From CAWACP01 sp963832965 (lineage in GTDB: Bacteria; Acidobacteriota; Terriglobia; Bryobacterales; Bryobacteraceae): a stretch of DNA of 64,000 nucleotides. Shown here one piece after another: positions 1-8,375 of the stretch (the stretch's first letter is position 1; every line of letters starts with the position of its first letter). The position numbers and the translations under genes are program-made. Location of the stretch: NCBI GenBank assembly GCA_963832965.1, contig CAWHVW010000005.1, positions 992,001 to 1,056,000 of the forward strand, read 5' to 3'. Below the pieces are notes generated by a model that made no database searches, had not been told where the DNA came from, and saw only the letters and a program-made list of their open reading frames with translations.

Positions 1-80
1 CGCGCGCCGAGAGTGCCGCTCCGATCTGATTCTTTCCATGCAGTTCCATATTTCAGTCGCCACAGTAGCACAACAGGTAG

Positions 81-86
81 TACAAT
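81..86 (+). promoter_or_regulatory. Candidate -10 box (TACAAT) of the PilZ-like gene
   Basis: TACAAT matches the sigma-70 -10 consensus at five of six bases and lies 44 bases before the chosen ATG. No convincing -35 box is visible at the usual distance. Confidence 0.3.
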
Positions 87-129
87 CGCCTTGAAACCTC
101 TCCCCCGGGTTCGCGTCGGAGTTGTTGTA

Positions 130-480
130 ATGCCTGAGCAGTGCGGTCAATGGCGCTACCTGTGTTCCGAACTCGTACGGATTGACTACGAAGCCGCCCC
201 GGGAACCATCGAGCAACTGGACGGCAACCTCGAAGAGATTTCGTCCACCGCCGCTATTCTGCTGTTGGACAAGAGCGTTCACCGCGGCCACGCTGTGTCA
301 TTCCGCGCGCAGAGCCGCCGCTTGCGGGGCGTGGTGGAATCCTGGGTCTACGAGCCGCCGCTCGGCTATTACGTATCAATCCGCTTCGAGGACGGATATG
401 AGTGGCGCGAGAGCCACTTCCAGCCCGAGCATCTTCTGAAAGTAGCGCGAGCCGCGCGCGCAAAAGGCCACGCCTCCTGA
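130..480 (+). CDS. PilZ-like domain protein
   Basis: A 116-residue soluble protein with the alternation of short beta strands typical of PilZ-type domains: a GNLEEIS turn near residue 37, a hydrophobic strand ILLLDKSV, a basic segment FRAQSRRLRG, and a final strand YYVSIRFEDG. PilZ domains commonly bind cyclic di-GMP, but I do not see the canonical RxxxR plus D/NxSxxG pair intact, so ligand binding is unproven. The ATG at 130 is chosen because GGAG sits 8 bases upstream; longer in-frame starts lack a ribosome binding site. Its last 45 bases lie inside a tandem duplication shared with the convergent permease gene, so the C-terminal tail is encoded by repeat sequence. Confidence 0.6.
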   Translation: MPEQCGQWRYLCSELVRIDYEAAPGTIEQLDGNLEEISSTAAILLLDKSVHRGHAVSFRAQSRRLRGVVESWVYEPPLGYYVSIRFEDGYEWRESHFQPEHLLKVARAARAKGHAS

Positions 481-486
481 CGTGCA

Positions 487-509
487 GTGGGGCAGGGCCA
501 TGCCCTGCC
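487..509. repeat. Dispersed palindrome, copy 1
   Basis: Contains GGCAGGGCCATGCCCTGCC, an 8-bp stem (GGCAGGGC/GCCCTGCC) around CAT, preceded by GTGG. It lies in the first unit of the tandem duplication, just after the PilZ-like stop codon. REP-like in size and position. Confidence 0.8.
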
Positions 510-600
510 AGCAGTTCAATCCCCGTTACGCGAGCCAATCCCAAACCGCTGAAAGTAGCGCGAGCCGCGCTCGCAAAAAGGCCAGGCCTCCTGACGTGCA

Positions 601-623
601 GTGGGGCAGGGCCGTGCCCTGCC
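601..623. repeat. Dispersed palindrome, copy 2
   Basis: Same element as copy 1 with CGT in the loop instead of CAT, in the second unit of the tandem duplication and just beyond the permease stop codon. Confidence 0.8.
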
Positions 624-630
624 AGCAGTT

Positions 631-2040
631 TCAATCCCCGTTACGCGAGCCAATCCCAAACCGCCGCGACGCGAAGTATATCGGCACGCCCAACACCACC
701 AGAATCAGTCCCGGCCACGTATAGTTCGGCTTATACAGCAGCAACAAAACCTCAATAACGCCGGCGACCAAAATATAAAGCAGGGGCAGAACCGGATATC
801 CGAACGCCCGGTATGGCCGTGGAAGGTCCGGCTGCGTCCGCCGAAGCACAAACAAGCCCGCGATAGTGAGGATGTAAAACAACAGCACGGCGAAGATCAC
901 GTAATCGAGCAGATCGCTATAGCGGCCCGTCAGCGTCAACAAACACGCCCACACGCACTGCACCATCAGCGAAACCACCGGCGTATGATTCACCGGGTCC
1001 AGCCGCGCCACCGGGCGGAAGAACAGGCCATCAAGCGCCATGGCATAGTAAACGCGCGCGCCCGCCAGAATCATGCCGTTCAGACACCCAAAGGTGGAGA
1101 CCATGATGGCCGCCGCCATCACCTTCACCGCCACCGGACCCAGAATGCCCGACGCCACCGCCGTAGCCACGCGATCCTCCGGCGCGGACGCGATGCCGGC
1201 CAGCGGCAGCACGCTCAGATAAACGAAGTTGCAGGCGAGGTACAGCAGCGACACAACACCCACGCCGAGCGCCAGCGAGATGGGCAGGTTGCGTTTCGGA
1301 TTACGGATCTCGCCGGCCGTGAACGTAACATTGTTCCACGCGTCGGAGGAAAACAGCGCGCCCACCATGGCCACGCCGACAACCCGGATGGTAGTCAGCG
1401 TCCAATCGGCATTTCGCCAGAACCCGCCAAAATTATCGTGAATGGCCACGGGATTTCGTCCAAATAGAACCCCCAGCCCCACCAGGCCCAGCAGCGCGCC
1501 AATCTTGGCGATGGTGAACACGTTCTGCACCGCCGCGCCCGTGCGCACCCCGCGAGTATTCACCGCCGTCAGCAGCACCAGCACTGCGATGGCCAACAAC
1601 TGCTGCGTGGTGACGCCCAGCTTGCCGGAACCAATCAGATAATTGTGTGCGGAGACAGCCGGAAAAAATACGCCCGTAAATTTCGCGAACGCAACCGCCA
1701 CCGCCGCGATGGTGCCCGTCTGGATCACCGTGAACAGCGTCCAGCCGTACAGGAACCCGCTGAGCGGTCCGAAGGCCTCGCGCAGGTAAACGTACTGGCC
1801 GCCCGCGCGGGGCATGGCCGCCGCCAGCTCGCCATAGCTCAGTGCCGCGGTGATGGTGAGCGCCGCGGTGATCACCCACGTCAGGATCAGCAGACCTGGT
1901 GATTGCACCTGGCGCGCGATATCCGCCGAGACAATGAAAATCCCCGAGCCGATCATGGAGCCCATGACAAGCGTCGTGGAATCGAGCAGGCCCAGGCCCT
2001 TTACGAGACCCGTGCCGGACTGCTGGTCAGTTGTAGCCAT
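631..2040 (-). CDS. APC-superfamily amino acid permease
   Basis: A 469-residue integral membrane protein with about 12 hydrophobic helices. The first helix carries GSMIGSGIF, the glycine-rich substrate and sodium site motif of APC (amino acid-polyamine-organocation) transporters; LPRAGGQYVYLREAF is the usual TM2-TM3 region. It probably imports or exchanges amino acids; the substrate cannot be read from the sequence. The ATG at 2040 overlaps the end of thiE by 40 bases, suggesting translational coupling in a thioesterase-thiE-permease operon. The final dozen codons fall in the second unit of the 436-663 duplication, so the extreme C-terminus was regenerated or reshaped by that event. Confidence 0.88.
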   Translation of the reverse strand: MATTDQQSGTGLVKGLGLLDSTTLVMGSMIGSGIFIVSADIARQVQSPGLLILTWVITAALTITAALSYGELAAAMPRAGGQYVYLREAFGPLSGFLYGWTLFTVIQTGTIAAVAVAFAKFTGVFFPAVSAHNYLIGSGKLGVTTQQLLAIAVLVLLTAVNTRGVRTGAAVQNVFTIAKIGALLGLVGLGVLFGRNPVAIHDNFGGFWRNADWTLTTIRVVGVAMVGALFSSDAWNNVTFTAGEIRNPKRNLPISLALGVGVVSLLYLACNFVYLSVLPLAGIASAPEDRVATAVASGILGPVAVKVMAAAIMVSTFGCLNGMILAGARVYYAMALDGLFFRPVARLDPVNHTPVVSLMVQCVWACLLTLTGRYSDLLDYVIFAVLLFYILTIAGLFVLRRTQPDLPRPYRAFGYPVLPLLYILVAGVIEVLLLLYKPNYTWPGLILVVLGVPIYFASRRFGIGSRNGD

Positions 2041-2666
2041 TCTTCCGTCCGTTTCGCGATGTCCGCGGCGCGCGTGCACGCCGCCACCAGATCTCCGATC
2101 ACCGCCACCGAATCCGCCCCGGCGTCAAGCGCCGCCCGCGCGTTCCGCCGGGTGATTCCTCCAATGGCCACCAATGGCTTCGCGGTGAACTGACGCAGCC
2201 GCCGCAACTCCTCCAGACCGACGACCGGATCCGGGTTTTCCTTTGTAGTGGTGCCAAACAGCGGGCCTAGCGCCAGGTAATCCACCGGCTCCCGCGCGGC
2301 CGCGCGGAGCTGGGCCTCATTGTGCGTCGAGAACCCAATGAGCGCGTCATTGCCCAGCAGCCGTCGTGCGTCGGAGGGAGACAAATCGTCCTGGCCGACG
2401 TGCAGCCCCGCGTGCAACATCATGGCAATGTCGGCGCGATCGTTCACGATGAACACCGCATCCAGGGAGCGGCACAACTCCGCGAGCTGCCCCGCCGTCT
2501 CGAACATCGCCCGCGAAAAATGCCCCTTGTGGCGAAGCTGTAGAATGCGTCCGCCGCCGTCGAGAATCGCCCGCGCCGCGTGGACCCCATCCACCGCAAG
2601 CATCGCGGTATCCAGCACCGGGTAGAAGCAGGGTATGACGGAGGGGACGCGCAATCCGTCCATCAT
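2001..2666 (-). CDS. thiE: Thiamine phosphate synthase
   Basis: Joins the hydroxymethylpyrimidine diphosphate and thiazole phosphate moieties to make thiamine phosphate in the cytoplasm. The 221-residue TIM-barrel protein shows LQLRHKG near the start, FIVNDRADIA, GLHVGQDDL, the phosphate-binding GPLFGTTTK and VAIGGI, all typical of ThiE. Length is normal for the family. It starts 3 bases after the stop of the thioesterase gene and overlaps the permease gene, so it is the middle gene of an operon. No other thiamine gene and no TPP riboswitch is visible here, so other pathway genes must lie elsewhere. Confidence 0.9.
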   Translation of the reverse strand: MMDGLRVPSVIPCFYPVLDTAMLAVDGVHAARAILDGGGRILQLRHKGHFSRAMFETAGQLAELCRSLDAVFIVNDRADIAMMLHAGLHVGQDDLSPSDARRLLGNDALIGFSTHNEAQLRAAAREPVDYLALGPLFGTTTKENPDPVVGLEELRRLRQFTAKPLVAIGGITRRNARAALDAGADSVAVIGDLVAACTRAADIAKRTEEWLQLTSSPARVS

Positions 2667-2669
2667 ACG

Positions 2670-3068
2670 CTACCCGATCCCGAACAGCGCACGGTATTTC
2701 GAGGGCAGGGAAGCGGGACGGAAGTCGCGCCCCAGATACAAATGACGCGTGGACCCGGAGGCGATCAGTTCCCCCCGCACCAGCATCTCGTAGGCGAACT
2801 CCACCCCACGGCGGCTGGATGTGGCAACCCGCGTCCGCACGGTCACCTCATCGTCATAGCGCGCCGGACGGCGATAACGGCACTGCGCGTCCACCACCGC
2901 GAGCAGGATACCATCCTGCTCCTCCATATCGCGATAACGAAAGCCGATGGCGCGGCAATATTCCACGCGCCCGAGCTCCATCCAGATGAAGTAATTCGCG
3001 TAATACACCACGCCCATCTGGTCCGTCTCCGCGTAGCGGACCCGCAGCGTCGTCTCATTCACCTGCAT
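2670..3068 (-). CDS. Acyl-CoA thioesterase, YbgC/4HBT type
   Basis: A 132-residue single hotdog-fold protein. VRYAETDQMGVVYYANYFIWME is the family signature containing the catalytic Asp (D16) and the helix start; YRRPARYDDEV and HLYLG follow in the expected order. Members hydrolyse short acyl-CoA or hydroxybenzoyl-CoA thioesters and in proteobacteria associate with the Tol-Pal region; no tol genes are here. It is the first gene of the operon leading to thiE and the permease. Specific substrate unknown. Confidence 0.85.
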   Translation of the reverse strand: MQVNETTLRVRYAETDQMGVVYYANYFIWMELGRVEYCRAIGFRYRDMEEQDGILLAVVDAQCRYRRPARYDDEVTVRTRVATSSRRGVEFAYEMLVRGELIASGSTRHLYLGRDFRPASLPSKYRALFGIG

Positions 3069-3212
3069 TCAGCTATCAGGATGGCACGGGGAGCGGGTAG
3101 CCCAAGAATTTAGTGATCGGGTCGCGCGGTGGCATCGAAAATGCCCGTGCACCGAGGCGGCAGCATCTGGCTGGAACGCATCTGAAGCCGAGGAGTTTGG
3201 AAAAGGCTCCGC

Positions 3213-3422
3213 CTAAACCTCGCCGCGCCGCCGCCGGATCAGCCACGGTTCAATCGCGCCGGGATTTTCGAGAATCTCGCCCTCCAGATCCTCGAACTGG
3301 CTGTCGATTACAACACGCTCGATCGCCGCGCCCAGGGACTCGTCGCCGGTCTCTTCCCGCTTCCGCTCGATCAGAGCCAGGATGGTCTCGCAAAGCTCCA
3401 ACCGCTGTTTCGTGTTGCTCAT
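3213..3422 (-). CDS. Small hypothetical protein, 69 residues
   Basis: An acidic helix-rich protein (for example RLELCETILALIERKREETG) ending in a basic tail IRRRRGEV. A strong ribosome binding site AGGAGG lies 9 bases before the ATG, which supports translation. No signal peptide, membrane segment or recognised domain. It sits alone between the thioesterase operon and the AsmA-like gene. Confidence 0.6.
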   Translation of the reverse strand: MSNTKQRLELCETILALIERKREETGDESLGAAIERVVIDSQFEDLEGEILENPGAIEPWLIRRRRGEV

Positions 3423-3504
3423 CGCGCTTCCCCTCCTGCCAGGTTAGACGCAAATGTAACGCCGGAGTTCCGGAAAACATTTCGCGGCCCCCCTGTCGCG
3501 CGGC

Positions 3505-5094
3505 TCAATGGAACTCCACGCCGAATTTCGGCTGCTTCGAACTCCCGTCGATGTGGATCCGCAGGAACGTGCCCGCCCCGTTCTTGGCAAACAACGGATC
3601 CACCGGCAGCAGCGCCCAGTGCTTCCAGCCGGTCACCATCTCGGAGACCCTCGCCACCAGCTTCACCGTGCCGTTGAAATCCACCGTATCCTGGCCCATG
3701 TCGTAAACGCCCTTCAGGTCGATCGCCGCGCCCGGAACCCCAAACGCCAAATCGCGAAACGTCATCGCCTGGTTTTCAAGGCGGAAAGACCCGGACATAT
3801 TGGAGACCACCTGGTCGATCTGCTGGTTTCCCGGCTGGCCCTGCCCACGGCGGCTCAACTCGTCCAGGTGTTGCTGGACCGACGAGTCAAGAAACCGCGC
3901 GCCGCTCACCTTGAACGTGCCGTCCAACACCAGCTTCTCTTTGACCTTCTCCGACAGCGGCGGGATAGAGATGGAGCTCCTCAAATCGAGCCGCCCTTCC
4001 ATGAACGGGGGCTGTTTGGTGGTAAGTCGGAGCATGTCGCGCATGTCGCCATCGGGCATATTAAGCTGCAGGTCGATGGTGCGCCGGGTGTCATCGCCGC
4101 GCCGGATCACCGTGCCCGAAGTGGTGAAGGCCGTACTGCCCAGCCTGGCTCGCACCGGGTGCAGAACGGTGTTGCCGTTGGTGCCATCCACCACCGCGTC
4201 GAACCGCGCCCACAACGGCACACGGTTGCCGGTCATTTTCAAACGGAAGTCCGGAACGTTTGCTTCTCCGGTGGCATGAACCGCCGCCAGGCTGCCATCG
4301 AAGCGGCCCGTCGAGGACAAAATTCCGGCAATTCCGTTGAACACCCCCAGATCCGCGTTCTCGAAGGTGTAACTGCCGTTGAGCGTCGTTTCACCCGGGC
4401 TGGCAGCCGTCCACGGGCCGAACGAGCCAACGCTGTGCAGGTGACCCGGCGGCTTGGGTATGCTCATCGCCGCGTCGTATTTCATCGGATCGTCTGCTCC
4501 CGCGGAGGTCAGCAGCAGGCTGGCAATATCGAATCGCAGCGGCTGCTTGCGCGTGTCCAGAGGAAGCAGCGCCAACACGGCGTTGGAAATCCTCACTTCC
4601 TTGATCAGCACAGTCGACCGAGTCGCGTCAGGCTTCCCCGCCGAGCCGCCCGCCCGAGCCGCGACGCTGACGCGGTCCCGCTTCGGCGGAATGTTAATCT
4701 CCAGGCCGTCAATCGACACGCTCTCCACGGTCTTACGATCTTCCGTGAGAGTCTGCAAATCCACCGCGAAGCGAAACTCGCGCATGACGAACAGCGGCGG
4801 CAAATCCGGCCGGTCCCGGAGCCGCATGGACAGCCCCTCTCCATCCACGCCTACTTTCGCGCCCTTCTCCCGCTTCAGGAGCAAGCCCAGCGTAGACATC
4901 TTCGGCAAATGGACGTGCAGGGCCGCCAGTTGCACATCGCACTGGAAGCGATCGCTCAGGTAGCGAACGGCCTGGTCGTGCACCATCGGTTCGAAGTTTT
5001 TCGCCAGCCTGGCCGCGCTCATGTACAGCGCCACCACCGCCAGCACGGCGAAAATCCCGATGCCAATCAGCCAGCCCATCAAACGCCGGGTCAC
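3505..5094 (-). CDS. AsmA-like membrane-anchored protein
   Basis: A 529-residue protein with one N-terminal membrane helix (about residues 7-27, LMGWLIGIGIFAVLAVVALY) followed by a long periplasmic beta-rich region. The opening QAVRYLSDRFQCDVQLAALHV and the repeated pattern of 'functional' segments with glycine turns resemble AsmA/DUF748-type proteins, which in diderm bacteria bridge or act at the inner-outer membrane interface. The start is GTG at 5094; an overlapping ATG there runs into an immediate stop in another frame. It is divergent from the mutarotase-like gene with only 31 bases between start codons, so the two promoters must overlap. Specific role not known. Confidence 0.6.
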   Translation of the reverse strand: MTRRLMGWLIGIGIFAVLAVVALYMSAARLAKNFEPMVHDQAVRYLSDRFQCDVQLAALHVHLPKMSTLGLLLKREKGAKVGVDGEGLSMRLRDRPDLPPLFVMREFRFAVDLQTLTEDRKTVESVSIDGLEINIPPKRDRVSVAARAGGSAGKPDATRSTVLIKEVRISNAVLALLPLDTRKQPLRFDIASLLLTSAGADDPMKYDAAMSIPKPPGHLHSVGSFGPWTAASPGETTLNGSYTFENADLGVFNGIAGILSSTGRFDGSLAAVHATGEANVPDFRLKMTGNRVPLWARFDAVVDGTNGNTVLHPVRARLGSTAFTTSGTVIRRGDDTRRTIDLQLNMPDGDMRDMLRLTTKQPPFMEGRLDLRSSISIPPLSEKVKEKLVLDGTFKVSGARFLDSSVQQHLDELSRRGQGQPGNQQIDQVVSNMSGSFRLENQAMTFRDLAFGVPGAAIDLKGVYDMGQDTVDFNGTVKLVARVSEMVTGWKHWALLPVDPLFAKNGAGTFLRIHIDGSSKQPKFGVEFH

Positions 5095-5125
5095 ATGCTG
5101 TATGCTAGCAAGCGATCAGCCAAAC

Positions 5126-6196
5126 ATGGAGACCTCTTACGGGGATTTTCCCACCCGTGTCCTTTCGAACGGCAAGGTAAAAGCTACCATCCTCACCACC
5201 GGTGCATCACTGGTCAGCATTGTTCTGGACGACGATGTCACGGCGTTGAACCCCTTGTGGGACCCCCACCGCATCGCCGCGGGCCGCCCGCATCCGTTCG
5301 GCAGGACTCCGGGCTTTGGGCACTTTGTGTGCGTCGATGGTTTTGGCCCTGTTTCTCCCGAAGAACAGCGGGCCGGGCTTCCCATGCACGGCGAAGCGCA
5401 CCTTCAGACGTATGAAGTTCTCGAGCACACGACCAACACGCTCACGCTGGCGGCAAAGCTCCCGCTGGTCCACGAAGCGTTCACGCGCACGTATCACCTG
5501 GTAGAGGGCGAAAACGTCCTCTACGTGGAAAGCGAACTGGAAAGCCTGTTGGCGTTCGACCGGCCGGTCCATTGGGCCGAGCACGCCACCATCGGCGCAC
5601 CGTATCTGGAGCGCGGAGCAACCGTAATCGACATGCCCGCGGCACGCGCGAAAACCAGGCAATGGGAGCCTGTGAGCGATCCGCCCCACCGGCTCGCCTC
5701 ATTCCAGGAGTTCACCTGGCCGCAAGCGCCGGGGGTGGACGGCAGCCTGATCGATCTCCGCGCCGCCGGCCCCAACCCATCCGGCGACCACACCACCTGC
5801 CTCATGGACCCCGCGCAGCCGCTGGCGTTCATCACATTTCTGCATCCCGCCCGCCGCCTGTTGCTCGGCTATTTGTTCCGGCGCGAGGAATTCCCATGGG
5901 TACAAAACTGGGAATACTATCCGGCCGGCAACCAACTGGCCCGCGGGCTGGAGTTCTCCACCACGCCCTTCGATGTCCCGCGCCGCGAAGCCATCCAAAC
6001 CAAAGCGCTGTTCGACACGGCCACGTGGCGCTGGCTCCCCGCGAAATCCGCCATCACCACCCGCTTCCTGCTCTTCTGGACCAGCACACCCGAAGGCTTC
6101 ACGAAAATCGAGGAAGTCTCCCTTCTCGCTGGCGTTATCAAAGTGCGCGACATCTCCGGAGCGACGCTGGATCTCCCCGCCTCCCTCGGCCTCTGA
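5126..6196 (+). CDS. Aldose 1-epimerase-like (galactose mutarotase fold) protein
   Basis: A 356-residue beta-rich protein beginning METSYGDFPTRVLSNGKVKA. GRTPGFGHFVCVDGFGP, MHGEAHLQTYEV and HWAEHATIGAPYLERG carry the conserved histidines and aromatic residues expected in the mutarotase-like carbohydrate-binding superfamily. The HGEAH and EHATIG positions correspond to the sugar-binding histidines of the fold. No signal peptide, so it is cytoplasmic. The function could be interconversion of sugar anomers or binding of a modified sugar; it is not a close match to classic GalM. A TATGCT hexamer 20 bases before the ATG is a possible -10 box. Confidence 0.6.
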   Translation: METSYGDFPTRVLSNGKVKATILTTGASLVSIVLDDDVTALNPLWDPHRIAAGRPHPFGRTPGFGHFVCVDGFGPVSPEEQRAGLPMHGEAHLQTYEVLEHTTNTLTLAAKLPLVHEAFTRTYHLVEGENVLYVESELESLLAFDRPVHWAEHATIGAPYLERGATVIDMPAARAKTRQWEPVSDPPHRLASFQEFTWPQAPGVDGSLIDLRAAGPNPSGDHTTCLMDPAQPLAFITFLHPARRLLLGYLFRREEFPWVQNWEYYPAGNQLARGLEFSTTPFDVPRREAIQTKALFDTATWRWLPAKSAITTRFLLFWTSTPEGFTKIEEVSLLAGVIKVRDISGATLDLPASLGL

Positions 6197-6205
6197 AATT
6201 CGCGT

Positions 6206-7027
6206 TCATTCGTGTGCATTCGCGGCCAGATCCGGCGGCCGCAGCATCCGCTCCGCCGCGCCGCTGACCAGCCGCCGTGGCGCCAGCCGCTGCAAATGGA
6301 TCTGCCACCGATCTTTCGTGCCCGGAATCACCATGAATTTCCCTGCGTCCAGTGCGCGCAGCGCGGCTTCCACCACCGATGCGGCCGGCACTCTGCCGTC
6401 GTGGCCTTCTTCGGGCACGCCCGCAAGGGCGTGGAACTCCGATTCGGTGGGCCCCGGACACAACGCGCACACGTGAACGCCATGGCGCTTCACTTCTTCC
6501 GCCAGCGCCTGGGCGAACATCAGGTCGAACGCCTTGGTGGCGCCATAGACGGCGATGTACGGGGTTGGCTGAAAGGCCGCTGTCGAAGCCGTGATCAGAA
6601 TTTCACCGCTGCGCCGCGCCACCATGGCCGGCAGGTACAAGTGAGTCAGGTGCACCACGGCGGCACAGTTCAACCGCACCATGTCGAGCTGGCGGCCGAG
6701 GGCGCTGTTCCGGAACTCGCCGTAGCCGCCCACGCCCGCGTTGTTCACCAGCAGTTCCACCGCGATGCCCTTCGCCTCGGTGAAAGCGTGCACGGTCGCC
6801 GGGCCATCGGGCTCAGTCAGGTCGGCGCGGCAAAATTCCACGGAGATGTCGTGGAGGCGTGCGAGCCGCGCGGCCGTCTGCTCCAGCCGGTCTATCCGCC
6901 GCGCCGTCAGCACCAGATTCATGCGCAGCGAAGCCAGTTTCTCCGCGAAGGCCAGCCCGATTCCCGCGCTTGCGCCGGTAACCAGCGCCCATTTCCCTTG
7001 CCGTTCCTTCACACTTATATTGAACAA
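6206..7027 (-). CDS. Short-chain dehydrogenase/reductase (SDR)
   Basis: A 273-residue classical SDR: TGASAGIG at residues 17-24 binds the cofactor, NNAG at 95-98, catalytic Ser148 in ITAS and YxxxK at 161-165 (YGATK). TARR after the second strand suggests NADPH preference. Substrate unknown. The longest reading starts at TTG (7027); a GTG at 7012 gives MKERQGKWALVTG, which fits the family better. The start region overlaps that of the divergent zinc dehydrogenase, so both genes are probably expressed from one tight bidirectional region. Confidence 0.85.
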   Translation of the reverse strand: MFNISVKERQGKWALVTGASAGIGLAFAEKLASLRMNLVLTARRIDRLEQTAARLARLHDISVEFCRADLTEPDGPATVHAFTEAKGIAVELLVNNAGVGGYGEFRNSALGRQLDMVRLNCAAVVHLTHLYLPAMVARRSGEILITASTAAFQPTPYIAVYGATKAFDLMFAQALAEEVKRHGVHVCALCPGPTESEFHALAGVPEEGHDGRVPAASVVEAALRALDAGKFMVIPGTKDRWQIHLQRLAPRRLVSGAAERMLRPPDLAANAHE

Positions 7028-7989
7028 TGAAGTCCATGCGATCCGTGCACCTCGACAAAGGCGTCGTCGCCGTTCGCGCCGCGTCCCGTCCGCCGCGCCC
7101 CGAAGGGTTCGCGCTCATCCGTCTTCTGCTGGGAGGCATCTGCAACACCGATCTCGAACTGCAGCGCGGCTATTACGGCTTCCGTGGAGTGCCCGGCCAC
7201 GAGTTCGTCGGCGAAGTGGTGGAAGCGGACACGCGTGCGCTCGTCGGCCAGCGCGTGGTGGGCGAAATCAACCTGGCCTGCGGCCACTGCGAGTGGTGCG
7301 CGCGCAGTCTGGGCCGCCACTGCCCCCGCCGCACCGTCCTCGGTATCGTCAAACACCCCGGCGCGTTTCGCGAGCTTCTGACCCTGCCCGAAGCGAATCT
7401 GCGCGCCGTCCCCCGCGATGTGCCCACCGAGCGCGCGGTCTTCACCGAGCCGTTGGCCGCCGCCTGCGAGATTCTCGATCAGGTGAAGATTCCGAAGGGC
7501 GGGGAAGTGGCTGTGCTGGGCGACGGCAAACTCGGACTGCTGATCGCCCAGACGCTACAGGCCCACGGAGCGCGCGTGCACCACTTCGGACGCCATCGCG
7601 ACAAGCTGCGCATCTCGGGAGCGGCGGGAGTCGCGACGGAGCTCGTTGGCAAACGACTCCCCGTTGCCGCCTATCAGTGGACGGTAGACGCCACCGGTTC
7701 CGCGGAAGGCCTGCGCCAGGCGGCATCCATGACCCGTCCGCGTGGAACGGTGATCATGAAGTCGACGGTGCACGGTCTGGTACCCATCGACACCGCTCCG
7801 CTGATCGTGAACGAGATCACGCTGGTGGGCTCCCGTTGTGGCCGCTTCGAACCGGCTCTCAAGCTGCTCCGCTCCGGTAAGGTGAACGTGGACGACATGA
7901 TCTCCGCCGAGTACTCGCTCGAACAGGCCCCCGCGGCCTTCGCCCGCGCCGCCGAAAAGGGCGTCATGAAAGTGCTGCTGCGCGCCTGA
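7027..7989 (+). CDS. Zinc-type alcohol dehydrogenase-like protein (MDR)
   Basis: A 320-residue medium-chain dehydrogenase. GGICNTDLE supplies the catalytic-zinc cysteine, GHEFVGEVVE the histidine and glutamate, and ACGHCEWCARSLGRHC the four cysteines of the structural zinc lobe. The Rossmann part shows VAVLGDGKLGLLIAQ. Shorter than typical ADHs (about 340-350), mostly through a compact C-terminus. An ATG at 7036 (MRSVHLDKG) matches the usual family start better than 7027. Divergent from the SDR gene, which may act on related substrates. Substrate unknown. Confidence 0.85.
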   Translation: MKSMRSVHLDKGVVAVRAASRPPRPEGFALIRLLLGGICNTDLELQRGYYGFRGVPGHEFVGEVVEADTRALVGQRVVGEINLACGHCEWCARSLGRHCPRRTVLGIVKHPGAFRELLTLPEANLRAVPRDVPTERAVFTEPLAAACEILDQVKIPKGGEVAVLGDGKLGLLIAQTLQAHGARVHHFGRHRDKLRISGAAGVATELVGKRLPVAAYQWTVDATGSAEGLRQAASMTRPRGTVIMKSTVHGLVPIDTAPLIVNEITLVGSRCGRFEPALKLLRSGKVNVDDMISAEYSLEQAPAAFARAAEKGVMKVLLRA

Positions 7990-8075
7990 CGGCAGGGCAT
8001 ATGGAATGTCCATTTGTTGCTGACCAGGAAGGTCAGGTTTGGAGGTCAACAACAAGCAGTTTGGGTGGTGCAGGT

Positions 8076-8098
8076 GTGGCGCAGGGCCATGCCCTGCG
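8076..8098. repeat. Dispersed palindrome, copy 3
   Basis: GCAGGGCCATGCCCTGC core, preceded by GTGGC, in the distal unit of the local duplication. Confidence 0.75.
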
Positions 8099-8267
8099 AA
8101 AGAAACCTCACCGGGCCTGAGGGAAGAAGATCAGCCTTGTCCAAACCTGTTACAGCACCGTCACCGATGGGCCCCACCCCCGCCGGAGCTGTGCCCGCCG
8201 CCACCACCGCTGCCGCAGGTCAGGTCTGAAGGTGCAGGCCGGGAGCCTCGCGTCAATACATGCCCAT

Positions 8268-8290
8268 GTGGCGCAAGGCCATGCCCTGCG
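8268..8290. repeat. Dispersed palindrome, copy 4
   Basis: GCAAGGCCATGCCCTGC core with one stem mismatch, in the proximal unit of the local duplication, just beyond the terminator of the FecR-family gene. Confidence 0.7.
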
Positions 8291-8293
8291 AAA

Positions 8294-8332
8294 GAAAAAA
8301 GGCCCGGAAAGCGATTGCTCGCTCACCGGGCC
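8294..8332 (-). terminator. Rho-independent terminator of the FecR-family gene
   Basis: Read on the minus strand, GGCCCGG and GAGCGA pair with TCGCT and CCGGGCC around a GCAA loop, followed directly by TTTTTT. It lies 44 bases after the stop codon at 8376. Confidence 0.8.
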
Positions 8333-8375
8333 TGAGGGAAGAAGATCAGCCTTGTCCAAACCTGTTACAGTACCG

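Larger units (their letters stand above)
436..663. repeat. Tandem duplication (113 and about 115 bp) between two convergent genes
   Basis: Unit 1 runs 436-548 and unit 2 runs 549-663, differing at only a few positions (for example CCATGCC versus CCGTGCC in the central palindrome). The unit begins inside the end of the PilZ-like gene and ends inside the end of the permease gene, so it copies the whole convergent intergenic space plus both 3' ends. Each unit contains one copy of the GGCAGGGC-type palindrome found at four other places in the window. Confidence 0.9.

Noticed and set aside
2001..3212. TPP riboswitch upstream of thiE
   Set aside because: thiE is the second gene of its operon and the leader before the thioesterase shows no thi-box-like conserved core.
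3508..5415. 635-residue open frame antisense to the AsmA-like gene
   Set aside because: Its translation is Arg/His/Gln-rich with no signal or domain, while the opposite strand has a membrane anchor and ordered beta pattern.
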